Source: Deltaproteobacteria bacterium (GTDB taxonomy: Bacteria > Desulfobacterota > Desulfuromonadia > Geobacterales > Geobacteraceae). Taken from it: 59,013 nucleotides of DNA. This document shows positions 45,389-54,988 of this stretch, one piece after another. Position numbers and translations under genes: made by a program. The notes beneath the pieces were generated by a model. The model did no database searches, was not told where the DNA came from, and saw only the letters and a list, made by a program, of their open reading frames with translations. The stretch covers positions 1-59,013 of the forward strand of contig SBEG01000026.1 in assembly GCA_009668975.1 (NCBI GenBank), given 5' to 3'. Within the stretch, counting starts at the first letter, position 1. Each line of letters starts with the position of its first letter.

Positions 45389-46306
45389 ATGAAAAAACCA
45401 GATCTGTCTGTAAATATTGCAGGAATATCCTTGCGTAATCCGGTGATGACCGCTTCGGGAACGTTCGGTTACGGTGAAGAGTTTTCTGAATATGTTGACC
45501 TTGAAAAGATTGGGGCAATTGTCACCAAGGGGCTTTCCCTTAAACCAAGGGCAGGCAACGCCATGCCACGCATCGTTGAGACGCCGGGCGGAATGCTCAA
45601 TGCCATCGGTCTGCAGAATGTGGGAATAGAGAAATTTATTGAAGAAAAGGTTCCCTTTCTTCGCACGATCTCGACACCGGTAATCGTTAATTTCTTTGGC
45701 AATACGGTTGAGGAATATGCCGCCTTGGCCGAAAAGTTGGATGTTATCCCGGAGGTTGCCGGGATTGAGGTAAACATTTCCTGTCCAAACGTAAAACATG
45801 GGGGCATTGTTTTCGGCACTGATCCGAAGTCAGCCCATACCGTGGTCAGTGCCGTACGATCTGCCACCAGCAAACCACTGATCGTGAAACTGTCGCCCAA
45901 TGTGACCGACATTGTCACAATGGCCTCGGCCTGTGCTGAGGCGGGTGCGGACGCACTGTCGCTCATCAACACCATAACCGGCATGGCTATTGACCTGAAA
46001 AGCAGACGTCCGGCCCTTGCCAATGTTACCGGTGGGCTTTCCGGGCCGGCTATCAAACCAATTGCACTCAGGATGGTCTGGCAGGTTTCCAGGGCGGTAA
46101 AACTTCCCATTATCGGAATCGGAGGCATCACGACAGCCACGGATGCCCTGGAATTTCTTTTGGCCGGGGCAACGGCAGTGCAGGTGGGGACTGCCAACTT
46201 CATGTCTCCTGCGGCATCTCAGCAGATTGCTGCGGATATAGGAAAGTATCTACGGGAAAACGGCATCTCAGGGGTGAAGGAGTTGATTGGAGCCCTACGG
46301 GTCTAA
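45389..46306 (+). CDS. pyrD: Dihydroorotate dehydrogenase, class 1B catalytic subunit
   Basis: This FMN enzyme oxidises dihydroorotate to orotate. The 305-residue protein has [15 protein letters not shown], the substrate-binding NAIGLQNVG, the catalytic cysteine in [10 protein letters not shown], and FMN-phosphate motifs [10 protein letters not shown] and IGIGGI. The class 1B call follows from the catalytic cysteine and the pyrK neighbour. A bidirectional terminator follows. Confidence 0.97.
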   Translation: MKKPDLSVNIAGISLRNPVMTASGTFGYGEEFSEYVDLEKIGAIVTKGLSLKPRAGNAMPRIVETPGGMLNAIGLQNVGIEKFIEEKVPFLRTISTPVIVNFFGNTVEEYAALAEKLDVIPEVAGIEVNISCPNVKHGGIVFGTDPKSAHTVVSAVRSATSKPLIVKLSPNVTDIVTMASACAEAGADALSLINTITGMAIDLKSRRPALANVTGGLSGPAIKPIALRMVWQVSRAVKLPIIGIGGITTATDALEFLLAGATAVQVGTANFMSPAASQQIAADIGKYLRENGISGVKELIGALRV

Positions 46307-46332
46307 CCGCTAGTGGCTGGGTGAGGTATGGC

Positions 46333-46365
46333 AAAAAAGGCAAGGATTGCATCCTTGCCTTTTTT
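46333..46365. terminator. Bidirectional terminator between pyrD and the transpeptidase gene
   Basis: AAAAAAGGCAAGGA (46333-46346) pairs with TCCTTGCCTTTTTT (46352-46365), loop TTGCA. Confidence 0.93.
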
Positions 46366-46407
46366 CTTGCGCAGTTGAACGGAAATGTGCCCTCAACGTA
46401 GCGATTG

Positions 46408-47262
46408 TCAGTCGAAACGGCTTGGTTTGGAAAGATATTCCGGGTTATGCCCTACGACTTCCACTATTGGGCCTTCCTCCAGCAGTTCAATGTCCCCGCT
46501 GTCAGGCCCATAGAGGTTTTCGCCAACTGCCCAGTCATAGAGCTTTTTCGAATCATGCAGGACAGGATTTTCCGGAATGCTGGTAACCCTCTTCTGCATC
46601 GCTTCGTCAAACAATCCGATGCAGCCATGGGAAGCCGGCTTTCCCGGAAGGTCACGGGCATGAATCCAGTAGGCAACATTATCCTTGCCGATATGGAAAC
46701 GTATGGCATAATCCATCGGGTACTGGGCAGTTTCGTCTTCGGTTTTGTAGAGAGATGAGGTATGGTTTTTATGCCGTGCATCAACGCGAAAAATTCCCGT
46801 GGGTGTTTCGTAGCCTTTTTTCCCCGTTGCAGCAGGAAAGGAAAACTTCAAGATACCGTACTCATAGGCACCCAGCCACTGTTCTTCCAAATTGACCAGA
46901 ATATATCGGTAATACCTTCTGGCCGGCTCATACTCGCGGGACATCGGGGTATAGTTTTTCAGCTTATCAATGTTTAGTGGTGACTTGATGGTCATGCCGG
47001 GGTACACATGGCGGCGATCGATACGGTTGAAACGGGCAACATGCACCCAGTTTTTTCCATACAGACTTTCAAGGGTATCCTGAGGACGTATAAAAACTGG
47101 TTTCCAGGCAATGGAGCGAGTGCTGGGGTACAAAACCCGCGTCAAATCCTCTTTGGCAGGATCGTCGGGGGACGCAGCAGGGTGGTGAGTCCAGGTGGAA
47201 TCATAGACTACGATGGTTATCAGAAGTGCGGCCAGAAAAAGATATTTCAGGGTGTGTACCAT
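46408..47262 (-). CDS. L,D-transpeptidase (YkuD) with LysM-like region
   Basis: This is a cell-wall cross-linking enzyme. An N-terminal hydrophobic segment (about 5-20) serves as signal or anchor. A LysM-like stretch (FIRPQDTLESLYGKNWVHVARFN, then YPGMTIKSP) spans about residues 58-95, and the YkuD domain covers about 120-230 with HARDLPGKPASHGCIGL, whose cysteine is the nucleophile. The 284-residue length fits. No good ribosome-binding site precedes the ATG at 47262. Its leader strand carries unusual hairpins (47317-47359). Confidence 0.9.
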   Translation of the reverse strand: MVHTLKYLFLAALLITIVVYDSTWTHHPAASPDDPAKEDLTRVLYPSTRSIAWKPVFIRPQDTLESLYGKNWVHVARFNRIDRRHVYPGMTIKSPLNIDKLKNYTPMSREYEPARRYYRYILVNLEEQWLGAYEYGILKFSFPAATGKKGYETPTGIFRVDARHKNHTSSLYKTEDETAQYPMDYAIRFHIGKDNVAYWIHARDLPGKPASHGCIGLFDEAMQKRVTSIPENPVLHDSKKLYDWAVGENLYGPDSGDIELLEEGPIVEVVGHNPEYLSKPSRFD

Positions 47263-47316
47263 TTTTCAGTGTCTTCATTATAAAAAAGTAGTGATAGGTC
47301 ATCAGACCAACAACAG

Positions 47317-47359
47317 AAAAGGGGCACAGGCCCCTTGCTACTATCAAGTAGCATTTTTT
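47317..47359. other. Tandem hairpins in the transpeptidase/YyaL intergenic gap
   Basis: TGCTACT/AGTAGCA (47336-47342 with 47347-47353) is followed by TTTTTT on the plus strand, a terminator shape. GGGGC/GCCCC (47321-47334) is followed by TTTT on the minus strand. No annotated plus-strand gene ends here, so the transcript they serve is unknown. The rest of the 316-base gap shows nothing I can name. Confidence 0.5.
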
Positions 47360-47578
47360 ATTGATCCGGTCAAGAGAGTATCTACAAATTCATTAGAACT
47401 TGCCGCAGATGATTTTGTGATTACAGCGCTGTCTGACAAACCTTGAAGAAAGAGGGCAAGAGCGAAAAAATTTATCTGCGGGTACGTTCTGCGTACTGAA
47501 CAATTTCCAACAACTGTTATACTTCAGATCAGAGACAATCGTCAGGAAATACCACGATATACTTACCAGGAGTTTTGC

Positions 47579-49702
47579 ATGACAAATACTATCGAAAAAA
47601 GCTCAGATGGTAACGACCGGATGCGGCGACTTACCGCTGTCGATACGGCAAGCCTGCCACCCGATGGTGGCCCGAATTATAATCGCCTGATTTTTGCCCA
47701 CAGTCCCTACCTGCTCCAGCACGCCGAGAACCCTGTAGACTGGTACCCCTGGTGCAATGAAGCCTTCACCAAAGCGAAAGAAGAAGATAAACCAATTTTT
47801 CTTTCAATCGGATACGCAACCTGCCACTGGTGCCACGTTATGGAGCATGAATCATTTGAAGACAACGAGGTAGCCAAAGTACTTAATGATAAATTCGTCT
47901 GCATTAAGGTCGACCGGGAAGAGCGCCCCGATATCGATGATCAATACATGACGGTTACACAACTGATAACCGGAGGTGGCGGGTGGCCGCTCAACATCTT
48001 CATGACGGCGGACAAGGTGCCATTCTTTGCAGCCACCTACATACCAAAGACAGCAAAGATGCAAATGCCGGGGATTATCGAACTACTTGACAAAATAGAT
48101 GAGCTCTGGAAAAACAATCGGGATGCTGTGCTCGAAAATTGTGTACAGGTGAAACAGGGGCTCGAGAAAGCGGTAGAACCGCAAGCCGGCATCTTGGAAG
48201 ATGATGCGGTCATGGCCAAGGCATTCCAAGTCCTCGTTTCAGCGTATGACAATGATTGGTCAGGCTTCGGTGAGACACCCAAGTTCCCTCTCCCCCATTA
48301 TCTTTCTTTTCTGATCCGCTTCTGGAAGAAGTCACGGGCAGTCAACGCCCTCTGGATGTCGGAAGATACTCTTAAGATGATTCGCAGGGGCGGAATCTTC
48401 GACCAGGTCGGCTTTGGCATTCATCGCTATGCCGTTGATAAAAAGTGGCTCGTACTACACTTTGAAAAGATGCTTTATGACCAGGCAATGATTGTACATG
48501 CCTATCTGGATGCATTTCAGGCAACAGGTGATCCACAGTATCGAACCGCGGCAGAGGAAATACTCGCCTTTGTTCTGGATGAAATGCGCTCGCCTGAGGG
48601 TGGTTTCTATTCGGCATTGGATGCCGATACGGATGGCGTCGAAGGAGAGTTCTACACCTGGACGCACCAGGAGATACAGGCAGCACTGGGAGTAGAGGCT
48701 GCCGGAATAGTGTGTCGCCTGTTCGGGGTATCGGAACAGGGCAATTTCGAGGGAAGGAATATCCTTCATCTGCCGCTCTCTACCGGGGAGTTTGCCGAAA
48801 AGGAAGGGCTCAGTCACGAAACCCTGCTGAAAAATATCGAAAGATGGCGAATCGTACTTGAGACTGTCCGCAAAGAACGGAGAAAGCCGCTCCGTGACGA
48901 GAAGATTCTCAGCGCCTGGAACGGACTGATGATCTCCTCGCTGGCAAAATGTTTTGCTGTTACCGGAGAGAATCGCTATCGGGAAGCAGCTGAATCAGCC
49001 CTCCATTTTGTCACAACACAGTTGCGGACTGCTGATGGGCGCCTTCAGCGCAGTTGGTATCGCGGCAAGGCTTCTATTCCGGCCTTTCTGGAAGATTATG
49101 CTTTTCTCGGTTGGGGACTGGTTCAACTGTATGAAGCAACCCTGGAACAAGACTACCTGAATGAAGCGCATACCAATGCCAAAGAAATGCTGAAACTCTT
49201 CAATGACAAGGAGGAGTACGGTTTGTTCGACACCGGTTCTGATACCGAAAATCTTCTTGTCCGGAAAAAGGGCAGACATGACGGTGTAATCCCGTCCGGA
49301 AATGCGGCTGCGGCAATGAATCTGATCAAACTTGCTAAAATTACCGCCAACTCCCGTTTGCTGGATGAAGGGAAGGGAATTCTCCGTTCATTTATGGGCA
49401 GTATCGCCGGGAACCCTATAACCGGACTCCACTTCCTATCGGCACTTGATTACCTGAACTGTCCGGAAACAGAAGTCGCCTTCTCTGGGAGAATCGATAC
49501 GGCGGAAGCTCGAAAAATGCTCCAGTCCGTTCACAAGCGATTCATACCCGGGCTCGTACTCCGTGTTTTGGAAGGTGACGCGATCACCTTGCCAAAGGGC
49601 AAAGCAGCGGAAACTGTCGTCCAGATATGCGCGTCTGGTGCCTGCAGGCTGCCGGTGGCCGATGTGCAGGAACTGGAAAGACTGCTGGACGAAATTGCTT
49701 GA
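47579..49702 (+). CDS. Thioredoxin-domain protein, YyaL/SSP411 family
   Basis: The 707-residue protein has an N-terminal thioredoxin-like domain (about 35-190) with [20 protein letters not shown] and active-site [16 protein letters not shown], followed by an (alpha/alpha)-barrel like that of N-acylglucosamine epimerases (about 260-600; [34 protein letters not shown]). The CxxC suggests a redox role, but the family's substrate is not established. AGGAG lies eight bases before the ATG. It is the first gene of a likely pair with murJ. Confidence 0.93.
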   Translation: MTNTIEKSSDGNDRMRRLTAVDTASLPPDGGPNYNRLIFAHSPYLLQHAENPVDWYPWCNEAFTKAKEEDKPIFLSIGYATCHWCHVMEHESFEDNEVAKVLNDKFVCIKVDREERPDIDDQYMTVTQLITGGGGWPLNIFMTADKVPFFAATYIPKTAKMQMPGIIELLDKIDELWKNNRDAVLENCVQVKQGLEKAVEPQAGILEDDAVMAKAFQVLVSAYDNDWSGFGETPKFPLPHYLSFLIRFWKKSRAVNALWMSEDTLKMIRRGGIFDQVGFGIHRYAVDKKWLVLHFEKMLYDQAMIVHAYLDAFQATGDPQYRTAAEEILAFVLDEMRSPEGGFYSALDADTDGVEGEFYTWTHQEIQAALGVEAAGIVCRLFGVSEQGNFEGRNILHLPLSTGEFAEKEGLSHETLLKNIERWRIVLETVRKERRKPLRDEKILSAWNGLMISSLAKCFAVTGENRYREAAESALHFVTTQLRTADGRLQRSWYRGKASIPAFLEDYAFLGWGLVQLYEATLEQDYLNEAHTNAKEMLKLFNDKEEYGLFDTGSDTENLLVRKKGRHDGVIPSGNAAAAMNLIKLAKITANSRLLDEGKGILRSFMGSIAGNPITGLHFLSALDYLNCPETEVAFSGRIDTAEARKMLQSVHKRFIPGLVLRVLEGDAITLPKGKAAETVVQICASGACRLPVADVQELERLLDEIA

Positions 49703-49737
49703 AATAACTACCAATTTTCCCCAGCTTATGATACATA

Positions 49738-49766
49738 CCCCTGTGAAATTACCGCACAGGGGTTTT
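49738..49766 (+). promoter_or_regulatory. Hairpin sequestering the murJ ribosome-binding site
   Basis: CCCCTGTG (49738-49745) pairs with CACAGGGG (49755-49762), followed by TTTT and then the murJ ATG at 49768. The AGGGG half of the stem is also the only Shine-Dalgarno match for murJ. The structure could terminate the YyaL transcript, block murJ translation, or both. Confidence 0.65.
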
Positions 49767-49767
49767 C

Positions 49768-51336
49768 ATGTCAGAAAAGAGAAATATCGCACGGGCTGCC
49801 GGGGTAATGGGCATCGCAACCATCTTGTCACGAATCATGGGAATGGTTCGCGACATGGTGGTATCACGCTTATTCGGCGCCGGTTTTGCAACCGATGCTT
49901 TTTTTGCAGCATTTCAGATTCCCAACATGCTCCGCCGGTTTTTTGCCGAAGGGGCCCTTACCTCAGCGTTTGTTCCGACTTTTTCCGAATGGTATCACCA
50001 GAAGAGCAGGGAAGAGGCTCGCGAACTGGCCAATGTCTGCTTCTCCCTACTTACTGTTGTCATGGGCCTGGTAACGCTTTTGGGTGTGGTGTTTTCTCCG
50101 TATATTGTTTCCCTCATGTTTCCCGGTTTTCAAACAGAGCCGAACAAGCTTCATCTGACCATTTTTCTTAACCGGCTGATGTTTCCCTATATTTTCTTCA
50201 TCAGCCTCGTGGCGCTCTGTATGGGGATACTGAATACGGTTCGCCACTTTTTCACTCCCGCCATTTCCACTGTCTTCCTCAATCTTTCAATGATCCTCTG
50301 CGCCCTTCTCCTGCGCAGTTTCTTCGAAATTCCCATAACCGCCCTTGCCGTGGGCGTTCTGGTCGGTGGTGCTTTGCAGCTGCTGCTCCAGATACCCGTC
50401 CTGTATCGCAAAGGTTTTCCCCTTCGACTTCGTTTCAGACCGAGACATCCGGCGGTAAAACGGATTGCACTACTCATGCTGCCTTCCGTTTTTGGTGTCG
50501 GGGTTTACTACCTGAATATTGCGGTGGGCGCAATACTTGCGTCTTTGCTTCCCCAAGGAAGCGTCTCGTACCTTTATTACGCCCAGCGTCTTTTCGAATT
50601 TCCCCAAGGTATCTTCACGGTTTCCATCGCCCAGGCGATTCTCCCCTCCATGAGCAGACAAGCTGCGGCAGGTGAGATGGAGGGATTGAAAGAATCGCTC
50701 ACCTTTGGCCTTCGCTTGACACTTTTCATTACGATACCTGCCATGGCCGGACTCCTTCTCTGTACTACGCCCATCTTCACACTGCTTTTCATGGGCGGCG
50801 CTTTTGATTACGCAAAAGCCGTAAAGTCAGCGGAGGCACTTTTTTACTATTCCTGGGGACTCTCTTTCGTAGCGATTGTCAGGGTGCTGGTTCCAGCCTT
50901 CTATGCACTCAAAGACACCAGAACCCCGGTAGTAACAGCCTTGGTGGCGTTTTTGCTTAATGTCGGTTTCAGCCTGATTCTCATGGGACCTCTTCTCCAT
51001 GGTGGATTGGCCTTGGCAACAACTCTCTCAGCACTCTTCAATATGCTGCTGCTCCTGTACTTCCTGAGAAAAAAGATCGGCCCTTTCGGTGGAAAAAAGA
51101 TTGCTTTGGCGGGTCTCAGGATTCTCCTCGCAACCCTGCCCATGTCCCTTGTGGTGTACTTTGGCGTGCAGTCTTTAGACTGGTCGCAACCGGGGCAGAA
51201 ACTCCTTAAAGCCGGGGTTCTCGCTGTGACAGTGGGAGCAGGGATATTTGTCTTTTACCTTTTTGCCCATCTTCTCCGCTGCGAAGAAACAACTCGGGTT
51301 TCAGAGATAATTCGCCGGAAGTTTGGAAAACGATAA
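49768..51336 (+). CDS. murJ: Lipid II flippase MurJ (MviN)
   Basis: MurJ moves lipid II across the inner membrane for peptidoglycan synthesis. The 522-residue protein has 14 predicted transmembrane helices and the MviN pattern: GIATILSRIMGMVRDMVVSRLFGAG near residues 11-35, FFAEGALTSAFVPTFSEW, and VRVLVPAFYALKDTRTPV with conserved charged residues. It lies after the YyaL gene and converges on mazG. Confidence 0.95.
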   Translation: MSEKRNIARAAGVMGIATILSRIMGMVRDMVVSRLFGAGFATDAFFAAFQIPNMLRRFFAEGALTSAFVPTFSEWYHQKSREEARELANVCFSLLTVVMGLVTLLGVVFSPYIVSLMFPGFQTEPNKLHLTIFLNRLMFPYIFFISLVALCMGILNTVRHFFTPAISTVFLNLSMILCALLLRSFFEIPITALAVGVLVGGALQLLLQIPVLYRKGFPLRLRFRPRHPAVKRIALLMLPSVFGVGVYYLNIAVGAILASLLPQGSVSYLYYAQRLFEFPQGIFTVSIAQAILPSMSRQAAAGEMEGLKESLTFGLRLTLFITIPAMAGLLLCTTPIFTLLFMGGAFDYAKAVKSAEALFYYSWGLSFVAIVRVLVPAFYALKDTRTPVVTALVAFLLNVGFSLILMGPLLHGGLALATTLSALFNMLLLLYFLRKKIGPFGGKKIALAGLRILLATLPMSLVVYFGVQSLDWSQPGQKLLKAGVLAVTVGAGIFVFYLFAHLLRCEETTRVSEIIRRKFGKR

Positions 51337-51395
51337 ATCCCAGTCCTTCTGCAGCGCAGGGAACAGCCGTTCTTTGGGAACAATTCGCTGTCAGT

Positions 51396-52187
51396 TCATT
51401 TGTTCCTCTCTGCTTTTTTTGCCTCATCCCATAGGCGATCCATCTGTTCGAGCGAGGCCTCCGTGAGAGACTTCCCTTGCGAATGCAGAGATTCTTCGAC
51501 ATGATTGAAGCGAGAAATGAAGCGGGAAATCGTTTTCCGAAGGGCATCCTCTGGATTGATCGAAAGAAATCTTCCCAGATTAACAATAGAAAACAACAAG
51601 TCACCCAACTCTGCCTCTATGCGCTCCTGGTCTCCGGTAAAGAGAGTCTCTTCCAGTTCTTTCAGTTCCTCGAGAACCTTGGCGAAGACCGGATCCACGT
51701 GGTCCCAGTCAAAGCCGACCCGTGATGCTTTCTCTGTTATTTTTTGGGCACGCAGCAATGCCGGAAGCTGGGGAGGGACTCCGGAAAGGACCGAGCGCCT
51801 TTCTTCTCCTTTTTCAGCCTTTTTAATTCTTTCCCAGTTTGCAACCAGATCATCGATAGTGTCTATTTCCAGATCGGTAAAGACATGAGGGTGGCGGCGA
51901 ATAAGCTTGTCACAAAGGACCTGCAGGACTTCATCCATCGTAAATTCGCCTTTTTCTTCAGCGATAACGGTATGAAAAACTGCCTGCAGCAGAAGATCCC
52001 CCAGTTCTTCCTTGAGCATCTTCGTTGACTTTGCATCGATAGCCTCCAAAACCTCATAGGTTTCCTCCAGAAGATATCTTTTTAAACTTTCATGGGTCTG
52101 TTCCGCATCCCACGGGCATCCTCCCGGTGCACGCAAACGGCGCATCAGGTTCAACAATGTGTCGAATTTTTGTGTTTCTGTTTCCAT
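51396..52187 (-). CDS. mazG: Nucleoside triphosphate pyrophosphohydrolase MazG
   Basis: MazG hydrolyses (d)NTPs to monophosphates and affects ppGpp levels and genome hygiene in other bacteria. The 263-residue two-domain protein has LRAPGGCPWDAEQTHESLKRYLLEETYEVLEAI at about 15-47 with the EExxE metal motif, LGDLLLQAVFH, and a second domain with ELGDLLFSIVNL. ATG 52187 is preferred (METETQKFDTLL, with AAAGG upstream); the frame extends 18 codons further. Confidence 0.95.
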   Translation of the reverse strand: METETQKFDTLLNLMRRLRAPGGCPWDAEQTHESLKRYLLEETYEVLEAIDAKSTKMLKEELGDLLLQAVFHTVIAEEKGEFTMDEVLQVLCDKLIRRHPHVFTDLEIDTIDDLVANWERIKKAEKGEERRSVLSGVPPQLPALLRAQKITEKASRVGFDWDHVDPVFAKVLEELKELEETLFTGDQERIEAELGDLLFSIVNLGRFLSINPEDALRKTISRFISRFNHVEESLHSQGKSLTEASLEQMDRLWDEAKKAERNK

Positions 52188-52308
52188 ATTTCTGGCCTTT
52201 CGAATCGGTGAAAACTGCCTTCCAATATAACGGTCAATCAACGAAGGTAGCGGTATTTAACGCCTCATGCAGTTAAATGTCAATGCATCGTACACACAGG
52301 GTTCCAAC

Positions 52309-52335
52309 AAAAAAGGCCCCGGTAAGGGCCTTTTT
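52309..52335. terminator. Terminator after amt
   Basis: AAAAAGGCCC (52310-52319) pairs with GGGCCTTTTT (52326-52335). On the minus strand it follows amt by 28 bases. Confidence 0.85.
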
Positions 52336-52362
52336 GATGTTGCAAAATGCACAGGGAAGCGT

Positions 52363-53583
52363 TTATTTCACTTGATCTTCCGGATATGCATCGATACGGT
52401 GGATTGAGAGGTCGGCACCGATAAACTCTGCTTCCCGGTCGAGTCGGATACCAACGGTTTTCGCAAGCAAGGTGTAGACAACATAACTGCATGCCAGGGC
52501 AAAGACAGCAGCAGCAATACTGCCAAGCAGTTGCGAGATAAAGCTGACCCCGCCCATACCGCCCAATTCCTTGTAGCCGAAAATTCCCGCTGCGATGCCA
52601 CCCCAGGTTCCGCAAATTCCGTGTAACGGCCACACGCCGAGAACATCATCGATCTTTAGCTTTTCCTGCTCTATTTGAAAACCGTACACGAAGATTACCG
52701 ACGCTATCCCACCGGTGAGGAATGCCGCCAGAGGGTGCATGATGTCACTGCCGGCACAAACTGCGATGAGTCCGGCGAGGGCACCGTTATGAATAAAACC
52801 CGGGTCATTCTTGCCGGCAACCAGAGCAAACAGGACTCCGCCAACCATTGCCATGAGGGAGTTCACAGCTACAAGTCCGGAAATACCCTGCAGATTCCCG
52901 GCACTCATGACATTGAAACCGAACCAGCCGACCGCAAGGATCCAGGACCCGAGGGCCAGAAAAGGAATATTACTGACAGGGATCGGATTTGATCCCCCTT
53001 TTGGATATCGACCAGTGCGGGCACCAAGAATCAAGACCGCGGGGAGGGCTATCCATCCGCCAAGAGAATGCACGACAACGGATCCTGCATAGTCATGAAA
53101 TTCCGCGCCACCGATACTGGCGATAAAACCCTGAAGCATGGATTTGTTTTGACCCCAGACCAGTGATTCGAAAAATGGGTAGGCAAGTGCGACAAAAATG
53201 GCACCGGCAAATAACTGGGGCCAGAATTTGGCCCGTTCAGCGATTCCACCGGAAATGATTGCCGGAATGCAGGCTGCAAAGCAAAGCAGAAAGAAATAGT
53301 GCACAAGGTCGTATCCCTGGGCATTTGCCATAAGGTCAGATGCCGGGTGCAGAAATGAAATACCGTACGCAAGAGGAAAGCCTACGAGGAAATAGAGAAT
53401 GGTGGAAACGGACCAGTCAGATAAAATTTTTACAAAGGCATTAACCTGACTTTTTTTCCGGACGGTACCGACTTCCAGAAAAGCGAAACCCGCATGCATG
53501 GCAAAAACCATGACCGCACCAAGCATAAGAAACAACACATCGGCACTGTTCTTGAGACCTGTCGTCATTGACAGAATATCCAT
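52363..53583 (-). CDS. amt: Ammonium transporter
   Basis: This Amt/MEP/Rh-type channel has about 11 transmembrane helices in 406 residues. It shows HAGFAFLEVGTVRKKSQVN near residues 30-48, the first pore histidine in HDYAGSVVVHSLGGW and the second in PLHGICGTWGGIAAGIFG. GGAGG precedes the ATG. A glnK/PII gene normally flanks amt; none is adjacent here. A sigma-54 promoter ~60 bases upstream suggests control by nitrogen status. Confidence 0.96.
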   Translation of the reverse strand: MDILSMTTGLKNSADVLFLMLGAVMVFAMHAGFAFLEVGTVRKKSQVNAFVKILSDWSVSTILYFLVGFPLAYGISFLHPASDLMANAQGYDLVHYFFLLCFAACIPAIISGGIAERAKFWPQLFAGAIFVALAYPFFESLVWGQNKSMLQGFIASIGGAEFHDYAGSVVVHSLGGWIALPAVLILGARTGRYPKGGSNPIPVSNIPFLALGSWILAVGWFGFNVMSAGNLQGISGLVAVNSLMAMVGGVLFALVAGKNDPGFIHNGALAGLIAVCAGSDIMHPLAAFLTGGIASVIFVYGFQIEQEKLKIDDVLGVWPLHGICGTWGGIAAGIFGYKELGGMGGVSFISQLLGSIAAAVFALACSYVVYTLLAKTVGIRLDREAEFIGADLSIHRIDAYPEDQVK

Positions 53584-53643
53584 AAGATACCTCCATTGGT
53601 ATTAGTCCTGCTGTTTCCCGTCATTGGGAAGGAATCATATTCT

Positions 53644-53663
53644 CCTAGCAAACTGTTTGCCAA
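53644..53663 (-). promoter_or_regulatory. Sigma-54 (-24/-12) promoter of amt
   Basis: On the minus strand TTGGCAAACAGTTTGCTAGG matches the sigma-54 consensus TGGCAC-N5-TTGCW, with GG and GC separated by exactly ten bases. It ends about 60 bases before the amt start. Confidence 0.82.
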
Positions 53664-53723
53664 ACTGGCAAGCTCCTGATATTATTTGACAATCGGTATA
53701 TTTAGTTGTTTTACCAGTAGATG

Positions 53724-53744
53724 AGTGCCTAATTATTGTGCACT
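53724..53744. promoter_or_regulatory. Inverted repeat, possible enhancer site for amt
   Basis: AGTGC-N11-GCACT lies 60-80 bases upstream of the sigma-54 promoter, where activator sites often sit. It is not the NtrC consensus (GCAC...GTGC order), so the protein that might bind is unknown. Confidence 0.35.
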
Positions 53745-53845
53745 TCTGCCCAACAAATAGGCCACTATGCCAGCCATAGAATGCTGTTGACGCCTTGTGC
53801 CGGTCGTAGTACATATTGATAACCATTTCGGAGGCTGAATTTAGC

Positions 53846-54988
53846 GTGATGCGAAGAACAGCTCTCATATATTCTCCAGATTTCAGCAGCTTCAGTTACG
53901 GCAAGGAGCATCCCTTCAAGGTTCAGCGGTTTCGTCTTGCCCATGAACTTATGGAGGCATTCGACTTGATCTCCTTGCCTGGTGCCCAAGTCTTCGATTG
54001 CATTCCGGCCAAAGAGAGTGACATCCTTACCTTTCACTCTCACTGCTACCTGTCGAAACTCAAAGAATTCAGCCTGTCCGATGAACCGCGAGCCGATTTC
54101 CGCTACGGTCTCGGTGATATTGAAAATCCGGTGTTTCGGGGACTTTATGACTGGGCCCGCCTCGGGGCCGGCGGAACAATCGAGGCTGCCCGACTGGTCA
54201 CGGAGGAAGGGTACGATGTTGCCTTCAATCTTGCAGGTGGCTGGCATCATGCACATCGGAAAAGAGCTTCGGGCTTCTCCTACCTGAACGACAGCGTTCT
54301 GGCTATCAATACGCTTTTACAGAAAGGGAAAAGGGTTGTTTATCTGGATATCGACGCGCATCATGGCGACGGCGTCCAGGAGGCATTTTACGACACCGAT
54401 CAGGTCTTGACGATTTCAATTCATGAAAGCGGCGAAAGCTTTTTTCCCGGGACCGGTTCTGAAAAGGAAATCGGTTCGGGCAGAGGGAAGGGTTATTCGG
54501 TAAATGTTCCCTTGAAGGAACATACCGACGACGCCCTGTTCATGAAGGCTTTTGACGAGGTCGCCTTTCCTCTCATTGCGGCATACGACCCGGACGTCAT
54601 GGTGACGCAACTAGGCGCCGATACTTTCCGCACCGACCCCCTGACCCGGTTGGAAATAACGACTCACAGCTACTGCTACATCGTCAAGAAACTCAAGGCA
54701 CTGAAAATCCCCTGGGTGGCTGTCGGCGGGGGAGGGTATGAAAATATGAACGTAGCGAGGGCATGGACCCTTGCCTGGGCAATCATGAACGGAGTCGAGC
54801 TTCCTCCACGACTCCCGACCCGCTTCATAAAACGTATCGATTCCCTGGGATACGCAAACCGAATGCTCCTTGATGCCATGCACTGGGCAGAGGCTGACGA
54901 CCGAAACCGAGCCCTCGACGCGGTCGAGAAGAGTATCGCGGCAATCAGGAAAAAGATTTTTCCCGTCATCATCGGCAGCTATGGCTAA
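53846..54988 (+). CDS. acuC: AcuC-type histone-deacetylase-like amidohydrolase
   Basis: This zinc-dependent class I HDAC fold protein is likely to deacetylate lysines, as AcuC does on acetyl-CoA synthetase in Bacillus. Motifs: GGWHHAHRKRASGFSYLND with the catalytic His pair, YLDIDAHHGDGVQEAFY with zinc ligands Asp and His, QLGADTFRTDPL with the third ligand, and GGGGYENMNVARAW with the active-site glycine region. GTG 53846 sits 11 bases after GGAGG (ATG 53849 is also possible). The length is about 380 residues. Its end overlaps the next gene by eight bases. Confidence 0.92.
   Translation: MMRRTALIYSPDFSSFSYGKEHPFKVQRFRLAHELMEAFDLISLPGAQVFDCIPAKESDILTFHSHCYLSKLKEFSLSDEPRADFRYGLGDIENPVFRGLYDWARLGAGGTIEAARLVTEEGYDVAFNLAGGWHHAHRKRASGFSYLNDSVLAINTLLQKGKRVVYLDIDAHHGDGVQEAFYDTDQVLTISIHESGESFFPGTGSEKEIGSGRGKGYSVNVPLKEHTDDALFMKAFDEVAFPLIAAYDPDVMVTQLGADTFRTDPLTRLEITTHSYCYIVKKLKALKIPWVAVGGGGYENMNVARAWTLAWAIMNGVELPPRLPTRFIKRIDSLGYANRMLLDAMHWAEADDRNRALDAVEKSIAAIRKKIFPVIIGSYG

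Noticed and set aside
47213..47446. 77-codon plus-strand frame reaching into the transpeptidase/YyaL gap
   Set aside because: It begins inside the reverse of the transpeptidase gene, crosses the terminator-like hairpin and shows no recognisable protein pattern.
53849..54988. Eukaryote-like histone deacetylase acquired by transfer
   Set aside because: AcuC-type HDAC-fold proteins are common in bacteria, and base composition matches neighbouring genes.
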